This document shows, piece by piece, positions 50,597-62,058 of a stretch of DNA of 62,058 nucleotides. This DNA comes from Holophagales bacterium (GTDB lineage Bacteria; Acidobacteriota; Thermoanaerobaculia; Multivoradales; Multivoraceae). The notes below the pieces were generated by a model, which was not told where the DNA came from, did not search any database, and saw only the letters and a list, made by a program, of their open reading frames with translations. How positions within the stretch are numbered: position 1 is the stretch's first letter; each line of letters starts with the position of its first letter. A program made the position numbers and the translations under genes. The stretch covers positions 1-62,058 of the forward strand of contig VXUF01000107.1 of assembly GCA_009837085.1 (NCBI GenBank), given 5' to 3'.

Positions 50597-51739
50597 ATGA
50601 TGGCGTACAACGCACCAGGCAAGCACCACAGAAACACGGATTCTCACTCGTTGAGCTGATCGAGATGTTCCCCAACAACGCCACGGCGGAGCGCTGGTTC
50701 GTTCAGGCCCAGTGGCCCGAAGGCGTCCGCTGCCCTGAGTGTGACTCGCACAACGTTCAGGAACGCCCGACTCGGAAGCCGCAGCCGTACCGCTGCCGTG
50801 ACTGCCGCAAGGACTTCTCCGTGAAGACCGGGACCCTGATGCACGCATCGAACCTGGAACTCCAGAAGTTGGGCGCTGGCGATCTACCTGCTCTCCACCG
50901 ACCTCAAAGGGCAGTCCTCCATGAAGCTCCACCCTGATCTCCGGATCACGCAGAAGTCGGCGTGGCAGCTGGCGCACCGCATCCGGGAGAACTGGCGCGA
51001 CCTGACCGACGTGTTCGAGGGACCTGCCGAAGTGGACGAGACCTTCATCGGCGGCAAGAGGAAGAACATGCCCGCCTCGAAGCGCCGGGAACTCACGGGC
51101 CGGGGAACGGCTGGGAAGACCGCCGTTGTCGGGATCAAGGACCGAAAGACGAAAAGGGTCAAGACGAAGGTCGTCAGGAACACCGACGCTGAGACACTAC
51201 AGGGCTTCGTCCGGGAGAACGTGAAGCCCGGAGCCAAGGTCTTCACCGACGAAGCGGCTGCCTACAAGGGGCTATCTGACTACCAGCACGAGGCGGTGAA
51301 GCACGGCGTTGGGGAGTTCGTCCGAGGGCGGGTCCACACGAACCACATCGAGTCAGTGTGGTCCATGCTCAAGCGCGGTTACATGGGCACGTACCACAAG
51401 ATGAGCGTGAAGCACCTCGACAAACACGTCGCCGAGTTGGAGGGTCGCCACAACTGCCGCGAGTACCACACCATCGACCAGATGGAGATGGCGGTGCGCG
51501 GGATGGAGGGCAAGCGCCTCCGCTACCGCGACCTCACGGACGCTCCGGGACCCTCGAGGCCTTCGCCCGACGACGCGCCCGTAGAGCCTCTCGCCGACCG
51601 CCAGATCGGACAAGTTGTCCGATCTTCGGCTCGACCTGCGCCCCATCATGTATCGCTGGCGCGCTATACTGTCAGCCGCTTGGGGGTACCGGACTCGCGC
51701 TTGCTCGCCACGACCCCCGCGGTCCGATCCCAGGCTTGA
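50597..51739 (+). pseudogene. IS1595 (ISXO2-like) transposase, frameshifted
   Basis: The gene starts at ATG 50597/50600 with GAGG upstream (MAYNAPGKHHR), shifts frame near 50632-50640 into GFSLVELIEMFP, and shifts again near 50870. There AAGTTGGGCGCTGG has one T too many compared with the expected KWALAIYLLSTDLKGQSSMKLH reading. Parts present: zinc ribbon (CPECDS ... CRDCRKDF), then the ISXO2-like DDE domain (EVDETFIGGKRKN, VFTDEAAAYKGL, HTNHIESVWSMLKRGYMGTYHKMS). The coding similarity ends about 51540; the tail is a read-through. The gene is inactive as it stands. Confidence 0.85.
51604..51624. repeat. 21-bp perfect palindrome downstream of the transposase domain
   Basis: GATCGGACAA-G-TTGTCCGATC is an exact 10-bp inverted repeat around one base. 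It lies after the recognisable transposase domain and may be an operator, a terminator stem without T-run, or part of an element end. Confidence 0.6.
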
Positions 51740-51756
51740 CCGTGGAGAGGCAGCCT

Positions 51757-51960
51757 ATGGGGAACGAGAAGCCAGCTAGCCAGCAGACCGAGAAGCGGCG
51801 ACCAGGGCGACCGCGAGAGATGGAGATGCCCCCGCCGATCCCCGACAGCCCGGAGAACATCCTCAGAACCGTCCTCGCTGGACCGCCGAAGAAGAGGTGG
51901 TGGTACTTGGAAGAGCACGAGCAACGAGCCGCCAAGCGCTCTGCGAGGTCAATCAAGTGA
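51757..51960 (+). CDS. Small basic protein with AT-hook-like motif
   Basis: The product is 67 aa from ATG 51757, with GGAGAGG upstream. The segment EKRRPGRPREME contains an AT-hook-like R-P-G-R-P-R core, followed by PPPIPDSPENILRTVLAGPPKKRWWYLEEHE. It may bind DNA. No family name is assigned. Its stop overlaps the GTG of the next gene (GTGA). Confidence 0.55.
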   Translation: MGNEKPASQQTEKRRPGRPREMEMPPPIPDSPENILRTVLAGPPKKRWWYLEEHEQRAAKRSARSIK

Positions 51961-52292
51961 GCAGCGACAGGGGCAATGCGGCACCCATACTTCAGGGTCT
52001 AGCCGCCTTCGTCCTCGGGCTCATCTTGGTCCGTGCCTGGAACCTACCGGGGGAGGTTGAGGCTCTGGCGAAGACTCTAGGGACGCTACAAGCTACCGTC
52101 GAAACGGTCGAACAAAAGGTGGAGCAGCACGCCCAACTCGTTACAAAAGTTCAACAAGAGGTGCTCTTGCTAACGCTCAACGAGCGATGCCTGAATAGAC
52201 ATCCTGGTGCAGAGTGCCCGGATACCCTTCGACTGGGAGCGACCACAGCGAATCTCGACAACCTCACTATCTCTTTCACATCCGATGTCTAG
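51957..52292 (+). CDS. Hypothetical membrane-anchored coiled-coil protein
   Basis: The product is 111 aa from GTG 51957, overlapping the preceding stop. One N-terminal transmembrane helix (ILQGLAAFVLGLILVRAW) is followed by a coiled coil (EVEALAKTLGTLQATVETVEQKVEQHAQLVTKVQQEV) and a short tail with two Cys (ERCLNRHPGAECP). No family is recognised. It looks like a phage- or element-type accessory protein, but nothing in the sequence proves that. Confidence 0.55.
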   Translation: MSSDRGNAAPILQGLAAFVLGLILVRAWNLPGEVEALAKTLGTLQATVETVEQKVEQHAQLVTKVQQEVLLLTLNERCLNRHPGAECPDTLRLGATTANLDNLTISFTSDV

Positions 52293-52418
52293 CAGTTTCT
52301 TGCCGCGCTTCCTGCAGAGACGAAGGAGCAGTTCCCGCCCTTCGAGCCTCTGTTTCCGCAGTGGGAAGTTCCAAGCGTGGAAGAACAGATGTAGACCGGA
52401 ACGCCGGGAGACTATGCA

Positions 52419-52700
52419 GTGAGCAGTATACTGAGGGACGGCAAGCGACTCACCCAGCGCCACAACGGCATGGAAGCCGAGCTGGGCTACATCGACTATG
52501 ACAGAGCTGTCGGCACGTACGTACTTTGGCTAAAGGACAACCGGGATCTCTTCAACATCGGACGTGGGTACGTACGGGGAGACGAGTACCCGACGCTGGA
52601 GGTCGCAAAGGCGCAAGCCGTCATGTCACCTTCCGCGAACCTGATGCATCTGTTGTGGATCACGGGTCTCGCCCAAGAGGCCCAAGCGGTTGCTAGCTAG
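52419..52700 (+). CDS. Hypothetical small protein
   Basis: The product is 93 aa from GTG 52419, with GGGAG about 10 nt upstream. The sequence SSILRDGKRLTQRHNGMEAELGYIDYDRAVGTYVLWLKDNRDLFNIGRGYVRGDEYPTLEVAKAQAV reads as a compact soluble domain. No family is recognised. Its end overlaps a possible TTG start of the next frame. Confidence 0.5.
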   Translation: MSSILRDGKRLTQRHNGMEAELGYIDYDRAVGTYVLWLKDNRDLFNIGRGYVRGDEYPTLEVAKAQAVMSPSANLMHLLWITGLAQEAQAVAS

Positions 52701-52941
52701 CGTAGCGCTCGTCCTAGATATCGCGGCCAGCCTCGCCGTGATCGGAGGTGTCATCTACGGCGCAAAGAAGATCCGGGAGATCACTCTTGTCGTCTCTATC
52801 GGTCGCCGAAGCGCGAATAGACAGCAGGTGAAGATCGAAGGCGACCACAACCATGTTGCTCTTCGGGGCGATGAGGAAGTTCGCTTGACGCGGCGGTCGA
52901 TCTCGGATACGTCCGGACGCTCCTCAGGGTCCACCCGCTAG
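52690..52941 (+). CDS. Hypothetical small membrane protein
   Basis: The frame encodes 83 aa if started at TTG 52690 inside the end of the preceding gene. One transmembrane helix (SVALVLDIAASLAVIGGVIYGA) is followed by a basic, soluble tail (KKIREITLVVSIGRRSANRQQVKIEGDHNHVAL). No family is recognised and the start is weak. Confidence 0.4.
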   Translation: MLASVALVLDIAASLAVIGGVIYGAKKIREITLVVSIGRRSANRQQVKIEGDHNHVALRGDEEVRLTRRSISDTSGRSSGSTR

Positions 52942-52954
52942 GCTTGATGGACTG

Positions 52955-53761
52955 TCACGCCCCCACCTTCTCTGCGGCCAAGACGATGTTCCTTCCTAGC
53001 TCCTTTGCTGATTCAGCCTTGAAGCTGATCCAATAGTTGACACCTTCATTGTCGTGAGCAACAAGAGTGACTTCACCTTCGGCTACTCCGGTCCCTATGT
53101 AGAGGCCAGCTCGATCGACATGCTGGCCGCCAGAAACGTCGATATCGAACTGAGCGTTTTCGTTCACGCCCCTCATCACATTTACCACTTCACACTCCTC
53201 CTGCTTCTCCGTTGTTCTGCGCTTTGGCCTCAGCGACCCGTCTTTCGTCAGTTTATCGGCCAGCGAAGGTCCGTCGTAAAGATGGAACGTCATACCCCCG
53301 TGCTGATAGGCTGGAACGTCTTCAATCCACGCATCAGCCAAGACCGGCTTTCTCCTAACGGCATGGACCTTCCCGTCCAAATCTCTCTCTGTGAACTCAA
53401 CCTCGATGTCAGGGAGCTTCTGCTGCTCTATCGGCTCTGCCTGGGCCAAGTCCGCCCACGATTCAACTTTCGGCTTGCTCAGCCACGCCTGATTCGACGG
53501 CTCCTTCCAATCAAGCCATGACCAGCTACCTAGCCACTCGTTGACTCTCTCAATCAACTGAAAGATCCTGTCCGCTTGACAGTGATCTCCGACGACCCTG
53601 TGGTTGACGTAGTCCTTCCATGCAGCTTGCAACATCAGGATGGCAAACTCAGTACACAGACTGCGCGCCCACACCCATCTTGAGAACAGCTCTGTAGCTG
53701 CTTTCTTGGCACCTACCCACAATCCGCGCACGGTCAATCGACGTGCGGCTGCTTCGATCAC
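52955..53761 (-). CDS. Hypothetical protein
   Basis: The product is 268 aa from GTG 53761, with GGAGAGG 8-10 nt upstream. The first half is helical and Trp-rich (LFSRWVWARSLCTEFAILMLQAAWKDYVNHRVVGDHCQADRIFQLIERVNEWLGSW). The second half is beta-rich (GMTFHLYDGPSLADKL, FDIDVSGGQHVDRAGLYIGTGVAEGEVTLVAHDNEGVNYWISFKAES). No signal peptide, membrane helix or known domain is recognised. Confidence 0.6.
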   Translation of the reverse strand: MIEAAARRLTVRGLWVGAKKAATELFSRWVWARSLCTEFAILMLQAAWKDYVNHRVVGDHCQADRIFQLIERVNEWLGSWSWLDWKEPSNQAWLSKPKVESWADLAQAEPIEQQKLPDIEVEFTERDLDGKVHAVRRKPVLADAWIEDVPAYQHGGMTFHLYDGPSLADKLTKDGSLRPKRRTTEKQEECEVVNVMRGVNENAQFDIDVSGGQHVDRAGLYIGTGVAEGEVTLVAHDNEGVNYWISFKAESAKELGRNIVLAAEKVGA

Positions 53762-53897
53762 CTACCACCTCTCCAGACTCGTCACTCCTCGCCTTTCCTA
53801 TCGTACCATCGCCTTCCGCTCCACTCCGGCCGCTGCGATGGCCCCGGAGTCTGGCGGGTACATAGTGTGCACGGTCAGGTCAGGTACGGCTGAGGCT

Positions 53898-54284
53898 TCA
53901 CTCATCGCCCGACCTTCGGCGACTGTCCACAAAGTCCGTTGCCGCGTCGGCCACCGCTCGGTCGATATCAGCTCCGGCCATGAGGATCGCGTGATCCCGT
54001 TGTACAGAGAGCCGAAGAACCGCCGTCAGGTAGTCCTCGTGAGCGCCCTGAGCAATACTCTGTGCGTCTCCCAGCGTCAGCCCCAAGGCAAGCAGCGTGG
54101 CGATCTTCGTCATTACCACTGACTTCTCGGCTTGCTCGGCAAGTGCGATTACGGTCGCGCTCAACAACGCAACCTTCTCATCCTGATTGGCCAGCCGTTC
54201 TAGCTGTTCGCGCAACGCGCTGGCATCTTCCCATTCGACCTCATGCTTGAAGACGCCGAGGTTGATCGTGGACTTGTGCTTCAC
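53898..54284 (-). CDS. Hypothetical helical protein
   Basis: The product is 128 aa from GTG 54284. After a short beta N-terminus (KSTINLGVFKHEVEWEDASALREQLERL) it is almost entirely helical (ANQDEKVALLSATVIALAEQAEKSVVMTKIATLLALGLTLGDAQSIAQGAHEDYLTAVLRLSV). It has no clear membrane segment and no recognised family. No good ribosome-binding site is visible. Confidence 0.5.
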   Translation of the reverse strand: MKHKSTINLGVFKHEVEWEDASALREQLERLANQDEKVALLSATVIALAEQAEKSVVMTKIATLLALGLTLGDAQSIAQGAHEDYLTAVLRLSVQRDHAILMAGADIDRAVADAATDFVDSRRRSGDE

Positions 54285-54774
54285 GGCTTGGCGTCGTTCG
54301 CGGTCATTGTTTACATTGCCTCGTGCCGGGTCGTTCTTGCCTCACGTCGTAGTCTACCTCAACACTCCGCTACACTCCGGCTGTCACAACGCCCCGGAGC
54401 GGCCGGGTAACATCGTATTATGGTCCCCCGTGGAAACAGAGCCAAAGGATCCCCAACAAGGAGCGTCATTGAATCCATACTCGGAGTGGACCCGCGACGG
54501 CAGTCGAGTCTCCAGCCAATGTAGCCTCAGGACCTCGAAGCTATTGCGCGGGACCGGCTCTGCCGGCCACGACCGTCCGACGGGACCAAGAGTGGTACGA
54601 GCCGAGAAGGTGAGCACGAAGACCCGGAGTCGGAGCCCCTTCGACGCCGGATAGTTGAGACACCCCTCTCTCGTAGGAGACACCTCCGCCTTCGCCACTA
54701 CGACTACCTCGTGCGGCGCATCGGCGAGGGGCTGCTGCGCCACGTCTTCGACGACCGGAACGTCGAGCCGTTTG
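54285..54774. other. Intergenic region before the restriction-modification operon
   Basis: No gene is firmly supported in this 490-bp stretch. Frames of 140-155 codons exist on both strands, but their composition is irregular. A short plus-strand piece near 54690-54780 reads as LRHYDYLVRRIGEGLLRHVFDD and could be a gene remnant. Confidence 0.4.
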
Positions 54775-57923
<3,149 letters not shown>

Positions 57924-57927
<4 letters not shown>

Positions 57928-59612
57928 GTCACGGGCTCCAATGCCCTCTCGGCCTCCGGTACGCGAATCTCCCCCGAGATGAGCTTGGGGAGCAAGGTGT
58001 CGCGGACCGCCGTTAGCGTGGCACCCTCGAACCGACTCTCTAGGATTCGCGCCAACACACCGCCAGCAACTTCGCCAAACATCGCAAAGACTCTCGGCGA
58101 CCCAGCCAAGACGTCACATGCCTTCAACGCCTTTGGAGGAACGCGCTGATGGCTCTTAGAAGTTCCAGTGACTAGGGAGGTGAGTAGAGTGCGGAAGCGC
58201 TGATCTCCGAACAGCGCGTAGAGGAGGCTTCGGTTCGCGGGACATCGTGGCGTGAACACGAGAAACTCCGTGGAGCAGATCTGCGGCCTACCGGTCGAGT
58301 TGGCCGGGAGCCAGACACGAGCGATGTTGGGATTGAGCTTCGACAAGAGGACCGCGCCCTCCCGGATGAGGGTCTTGTTACTCTGGATGGCCGCGCCTGG
58401 TTCGATGAAAGGGCGCTGACCTGCGTCGAAGGCCGCGAAGCTGAAGTGCTCGTACTCCCGTCCAAGGGAACGTGAAGGCGTGGTGGATTCCGTGTGGTGA
58501 TCAGCAAGTTGATCCAGGCGGTAGACCTCCCAACCCACCGGTATCTCGCCCATCTCGGAGTCGACGAGCCGGTCGGGGAACAGGTCACCGACGCCCCGCG
58601 GCAATCCCGTGTCACGGCCTTCCGCCTTCGCCCGTACGGGACCGAAGTCAACGAACCACGACTTGAACAGCGCCCGCGCCATCGCCTCCAGTGTCTCGCT
58701 CAGACGGCGGTTCAACTCGATCTTGTCGTCCAGCGTGCCGAGAACATGGGCGATAGCTCGTTGCTCGCGAGTTGACGGCAACCGGACATTGAGTGCCCTC
58801 AGTTCGTCACTGTTGATCCGGCCCGTACCGTGACCAGCGAGATCCACGAGATTCAACAGACGCCGCTTGTTGCCAACGACCAGATATGGCAAGAAACTGG
58901 GCTCCACACACGCCTTCGCGAGCAGGGCTTTGATGTCCTGGTTGAACGCCATCGGTCGTTCTGTCACGCAGACGGGCAAGTCCTTCAGTAGCCGCATACC
59001 CCTTGTCAAGAGCAGGAGCGTCCCCGCTGGAACCTGCCTCGTGCCGTTGGCAAGCCCTTCCAGAGTGACGTGATGGCTCGTTTCGCGGAGCCGAAACACC
59101 TTCATGTCTCTCGCGGAGGCCCAAGGAATCTCTCCATCCCAGTACGCCGCTCGCCCCTTGGACGGCGTACCTCCAGACAGGAGTCGGACTACATCGCCTA
59201 GTCTGGCTTCTTGCCAGCCGATAGCAGCACTTGACGACTCGCAACGTGTTGCATGGAGATCGAGTCGTCTGAAGCAGTCGCCCTGACGCTCCCGGTCGTT
59301 GACGGAACGCACCAGTACTACGCGCTGCTCCGAGACGATACGCCTGAAGCGTTCGCCGATCCGGTTGGTGTCCACTACGTCCACGGCGAAGGGAAGGTCC
59401 GACTCCTCGAACGCGGTTTCCAGTGCCGCTAGCCTTTCCGGCGGGATCTCGGTGCTCCCCTCCAAAGCGAGATCTAGGTCAGACGAGTCCTTGGTCTTCC
59501 ACGTAGCGCGACTCCCGAAGACCCAGACCTTCACGCCGGCCGGCAGATGCTCCCGCAATACGTCCCGGACGATGTCCAGATGGTCGGCGCGGATGTCAAT
59601 CGGGGCCGTCAA
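57924..59612 (-). CDS. hsdS: MNT nucleotidyltransferase fused to type I specificity subunit (MNT-HsdS)
   Basis: The product is 562 aa if started at TTG 59612, which overlaps the HEPN gene by 17 nt; an ATG at 59648 is the alternative. Residues 1-100 are an MNT-type minimal nucleotidyltransferase: [10 protein letters not shown] (Gly-Ser at 33-34), SDLDLAL (catalytic Asp 45 and 47) and FAVDVVD (third Asp). Without any stop or obvious new start the frame continues from about residue 134 into an HsdS. TRD1 ([21 protein letters not shown]) is followed by the helical spacer ([53 protein letters not shown]), TRD2 ([10 protein letters not shown]...) and the terminal spacer ([15 protein letters not shown]). 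HsdS sets the DNA target; MNT proteins normally AMPylate and silence a HEPN toxin, encoded here by the gene just upstream. Confidence 0.85.
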
Positions 59613-60036
59613 GGGACTCGTTTCTCCGCCGAAGCTGATCCCGGACATACCTGGCTTCCCGGAGGAAAGCCGGCACGCTCTCGAAGACCACGCGCGCCTT
59701 GTCTTCGTCGTAGGTGTGGCTGGTCGTGCCCCGGAGCTTCCGGTACTCCTTCCAAGAGGCCAGTTCGGACCGCAGCAGTCCACGCTGAAAGGCGTCGCGC
59801 ATGATGGCGCTGAAGCTCATCTCGTCGAACAAGGCGGGATTCTCGGAGGCTTGTTCGAGATAGCGCTTGATCATCTTGAACGACAGCTCGTAGGTGAACT
59901 CGAAAGCCTGAATCGCGGCCGCTCTGAGATGCAGCTTCAGAGCGGGATCACGAGCCGCGACCTCCGAGCCGTGGTACTCCAGCGCTTCTTCCAACTGGGC
60001 GATCGCATCGTTGATCGCCGTCAGATCGAGCTTCAT
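59596..60036 (-). CDS. HEPN / nucleotidyltransferase substrate-binding protein (HI0074-like)
   Basis: The product is 146 aa, ATG 60036 overlapping the hsdM stop (ATGA). It is an all-helical protein of the NTSB/HEPN family ([54 protein letters not shown]). The RNase-type motif R-x4-H-x-Y is intact: Arg 102, His 107 and Tyr 109. In HepT-MntA modules the Tyr is the residue AMPylated by the MNT antitoxin. Here the MNT partner is the N-terminal domain of HsdS encoded next. The protein may be a toxin controlled by the restriction system, or a structural partner; this is inference from family and position. Confidence 0.85.
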   Translation of the reverse strand: MKLDLTAINDAIAQLEEALEYHGSEVAARDPALKLHLRAAAIQAFEFTYELSFKMIKRYLEQASENPALFDEMSFSAIMRDAFQRGLLRSELASWKEYRKLRGTTSHTYDEDKARVVFESVPAFLREARYVRDQLRRRNESLDGPD

Positions 60037-61592
60037 GGTCCTAGCTCAGGCAACGGGAACCCAAGTTCCTTCAGGTTCTCGGCGATCGCGGCGTCTAGCC
60101 GCCTGCCTTCGGCCTGATGTTCGCCAAGATCGGCGACCAGCCGCTTCATCCTCTCCTCAAACGGCTCAACGTCGTCCTCCTGCGGCTCGACACCGACATA
60201 GCGGCCCGGCGTAAGTACATGGCCGTGCTTCTGCAACCCGCCCAGCGACACGGTGCTACAGAATCCGGGAACATCGGCATAGCCGTTCCCCTCCTCTCCG
60301 GTTCGCCATGCATGGTAAGTGTCGGCGATCTGAGTAATGTCCTCTTCAGTCAACTCGCGGTGCGTCCGGTCCACCATCCGGCCGAGCTTCCTTGCGTCGA
60401 CGAAGAGGATCTCTCCGCGACGCTTTCGCCCACGCGCCAGAAACCACAGGCAGGCGGGGATCTGGGTGGAGTAGAAGAGCTGGCCCGGCAAAGCGACCAT
60501 GCAGTCGACCAACTCGGCCTCGATCAGGTTCTTCCGGATCTCGCCCTCACCGGACTGACTCGACGACATCGATCCGTTGGCCAGCACGAACCCCGCTACG
60601 CCCCTGGGGGCGAGGTGATGGACCATGTGCTGTACCCAAGCGAAGTTGGCGTTGCCCTTCGGCGGGACGCCGTAGCGCCAACGCTTGTCCTCCACCAATC
60701 GCTCGCCGCCCCAGTCCGAGACGTTGAACGGAGGGTTGGCGAGGATGAAGTCCGCCTTCAGGTCTGGATGAAGGTCGTTGTGGAAGCTGTCGCCCTGGGC
60801 GATCTGTCCCCCGATCCCGCGTATGGCCAGGTTCATCTTGGCTAGCCGCCACGTCGTGTAGTTCGATTCCTGACCGTAGATCGAAATGTCGCCCCGAGTG
60901 CTTCCGCCGTTGCCGCTTCCACTGGCGTGGGCGCGAATGAACTCGATCGACTGCACGAACATGCCCGAGGAGCCGCAACAAGGGTCGTAGACGCGGCCTC
61001 GGAAGGGCTCCAGCATCTCGACGAGCAGCTTGACGACGCAGCGAGGCGTGTAGAACTCGCCGCCCCTCTTGCCCTCGGCACTGGCGAACTGCGAGAGGAA
61101 GTACTCATAGACCCGGCCGAGCACGTCGCGCGAGCGGGCTTCGGCGTCCCCCATACGGATGTTGCCGACCATGTCGATGAGTTGGCCGAGGCGTTGTTGG
61201 TCGAGCGCCGGCCGCGCGTAGTCCTTGGGCAGTACGTCCTTGAGCGCCGGATTGTCGCGTTCGATCACGGTCATGGCCCGGTCCACGGTCTGGCCGATAC
61301 TCGACTGTCTCGCCTGGGCCTTCAGGTGCGTCCAACGGGCCTCCTGCGGTACCCAGAAGATGTTCTCGGCGATGTACTCGTCGCGGTCCTCCGCAGCGTC
61401 TTCCCCCCACTCGTTCAGCACCGCCGCGTGGCGCTCCTCGAAAGCGTCCGAGATGTACTTCAGGAAGATGAGGCCGAGCACGACGTGCTTGTACTCGGCC
61501 GCATCCATGGAGCCGCGGAGCGCGTCGGCCATCGCCCACAGCTCGGCCTCGTAGCCCGTCGTCGCGCTGCTGCTGACTTGCCTCGTCGCCAT
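60033..61592 (-). CDS. hsdM: Type I DNA methyltransferase subunit (HsdM)
   Basis: The product is 519 aa from ATG 61592; the open frame upstream is Arg-rich and is not used. The N-terminal HsdM helical domain ([39 protein letters not shown]) precedes the N6-adenine methylase domain with SAM motif [13 protein letters not shown] (about 201-212) and catalytic motif IV NPPF at 286-289. [18 protein letters not shown] and the C-terminal tail ([28 protein letters not shown]) complete the fold. It methylates adenine within the target set by HsdS and is first in the operon hsdM - HEPN - MNT-hsdS - hsdR, all joined by short overlaps. Confidence 0.95.
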   Translation of the reverse strand: MATRQVSSSATTGYEAELWAMADALRGSMDAAEYKHVVLGLIFLKYISDAFEERHAAVLNEWGEDAAEDRDEYIAENIFWVPQEARWTHLKAQARQSSIGQTVDRAMTVIERDNPALKDVLPKDYARPALDQQRLGQLIDMVGNIRMGDAEARSRDVLGRVYEYFLSQFASAEGKRGGEFYTPRCVVKLLVEMLEPFRGRVYDPCCGSSGMFVQSIEFIRAHASGSGNGGSTRGDISIYGQESNYTTWRLAKMNLAIRGIGGQIAQGDSFHNDLHPDLKADFILANPPFNVSDWGGERLVEDKRWRYGVPPKGNANFAWVQHMVHHLAPRGVAGFVLANGSMSSSQSGEGEIRKNLIEAELVDCMVALPGQLFYSTQIPACLWFLARGRKRRGEILFVDARKLGRMVDRTHRELTEEDITQIADTYHAWRTGEEGNGYADVPGFCSTVSLGGLQKHGHVLTPGRYVGVEPQEDDVEPFEERMKRLVADLGEHQAEGRRLDAAIAENLKELGFPLPELGP

Positions 61593-61914
61593 CGTCGTCG
61601 CTCTAGTAGTCCTATTTCGGCCGTACAGATCGTCTCGCGCACTTCCCATCCTAGCCCCACAGGTCACTCCGGACAGGACGGCCTCCCTCGCCGCCTGCCA
61701 CTTGCCTTCGCGAGAAGCTCCCACTTCCCCCAGGATCCGAAGGCTAGGACTTGCCGGTGGGGACAAGCGACCCCCAGTTTCCCATACCTTGCAACCCTCC
61801 TTCTCACTCAGTTCCGGCTCCAGTTCCGTGTTCCGGCGGGCGCTCCTGTCCAAAGTTGATACCCGTGGACCGATTTCACACTCCCGGCGGCAGGGACCTT
61901 CGGAACCTCTACCG
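61593..61914. other. Intergenic region upstream of hsdM
   Basis: No gene is supported in 322 bp. It must contain the hsdM promoter, but no convincing -35/-10 pair, operator palindrome or controller-type C-box was recognised by eye. Confidence 0.4.
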
Positions 61915-62058
61915 CTAAACGGTGAAGAGCGACGCCAGCTCCTCTTCTATTCCCTGTCGCCTCACTTCGAATGCAAGAAACGGGTAGTACTGTTCCAGGT
62001 GCGTGAGGTTCGTAGCGCCCCTCGCAACATCGACAAGCCACTCCGACCGCTCATCGAC
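61915..62058 (-). CDS. C-terminal end of an unrecognised protein, 5' partial
   Basis: On the minus strand an open frame enters from the right edge and ends at TAG 61917-61915. The 47 visible residues (including [40 protein letters not shown]) have normal protein composition and a helical pattern. Because the start is outside the window it is easily missed. It lies upstream of the restriction operon on the same strand. The family is not recognised. Confidence 0.6.
   Translation of the reverse strand, partial: VDERSEWLVDVARGATNLTHLEQYYPFLAFEVRRQGIEEELASLFTV

Noticed and set aside
61808..62041. 77-codon minus-strand frame at the right edge
   Set aside because: It conflicts with the better-composed open tail ending at 61915 and looks random.

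Overview
The window is one 62 kb piece of a GC-rich bacterial chromosome. The gene mix points to an uncultured, probably marine or host-associated member of the Acidobacteriota or a neighbouring phylum. It includes a DUF5916 outer-membrane protein, a CadC-like winged-helix/TolB-like regulator, PQQ dehydrogenases with a fused cytochrome, two lipoprotein sulfatases, a DUF3604 lipoprotein, a sulfite dehydrogenase pair and a deoxyhypusine-synthase-like enzyme. This placement is inferred from family content only; there is no rRNA or tRNA gene to anchor it.

Positions 1-46,832 are chromosomal backbone, mostly envelope, catabolic and housekeeping genes. In order: a DUF5916 protein (5' end outside the window); a tandem pair of secreted FG-GAP proteins divergent from a TetR regulator, with two perfect operators and a near-consensus promoter between them; a shortened CadC-like regulator; a PQQ dehydrogenase / rhamnonate-dehydratase-like / PQQ-cytochrome dehydrogenase cluster; a Phd/VapC-type module; a DUF3604 - DUF998 - beta-lactamase-like operon joined by ATGA overlaps; two M24 peptidase paralogs, the second lacking metal ligands; rarA; a sulfatase coupled to an uncharacterised ATP-grasp protein; an AbiEii-like nucleotidyltransferase with a DUF6922 partner; a DUF2339 membrane protein; sulfite dehydrogenase; a second sulfatase; msrA; small membrane and YbjQ proteins; a deoxyhypusine-synthase-like gene; a sigma-54 activator followed by a sigma-54 promoter and a TorF-like porin; enoyl-CoA hydratase; an ECF sigma / membrane protein / PDZ operon; a FAD/NAD(P) protein; acyl-CoA ligase; class III aminotransferase; glycyl-tRNA synthetase; and an MFS transporter.

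From about 46,833 to the right edge the DNA looks accessory. It holds short unrecognised genes, an IS481-like element with terminal repeats and a 5-bp target duplication (its transposase has an in-frame stop), and a frameshifted IS1595-like transposase. It ends in a complete type I restriction-modification operon read leftwards as hsdM - HEPN gene - hsdS - hsdR. In this operon the MNT nucleotidyltransferase that normally partners the HEPN protein is fused in frame to the N-terminus of HsdS. This HEPN / MNT-HsdS arrangement is the best candidate for an unusual system here.

Other notable structure: a 75-143 bp palindromic element fills the gap between two convergent gene pairs and has a shorter relative at the sulfite dehydrogenase junction; a 40-bp inverted repeat encloses 108 bp upstream of the porin; and several genes have a -10-like hexamer 5-7 nt before the start codon, suggesting leaderless transcripts. 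No CRISPR array, tRNA or rRNA was seen.
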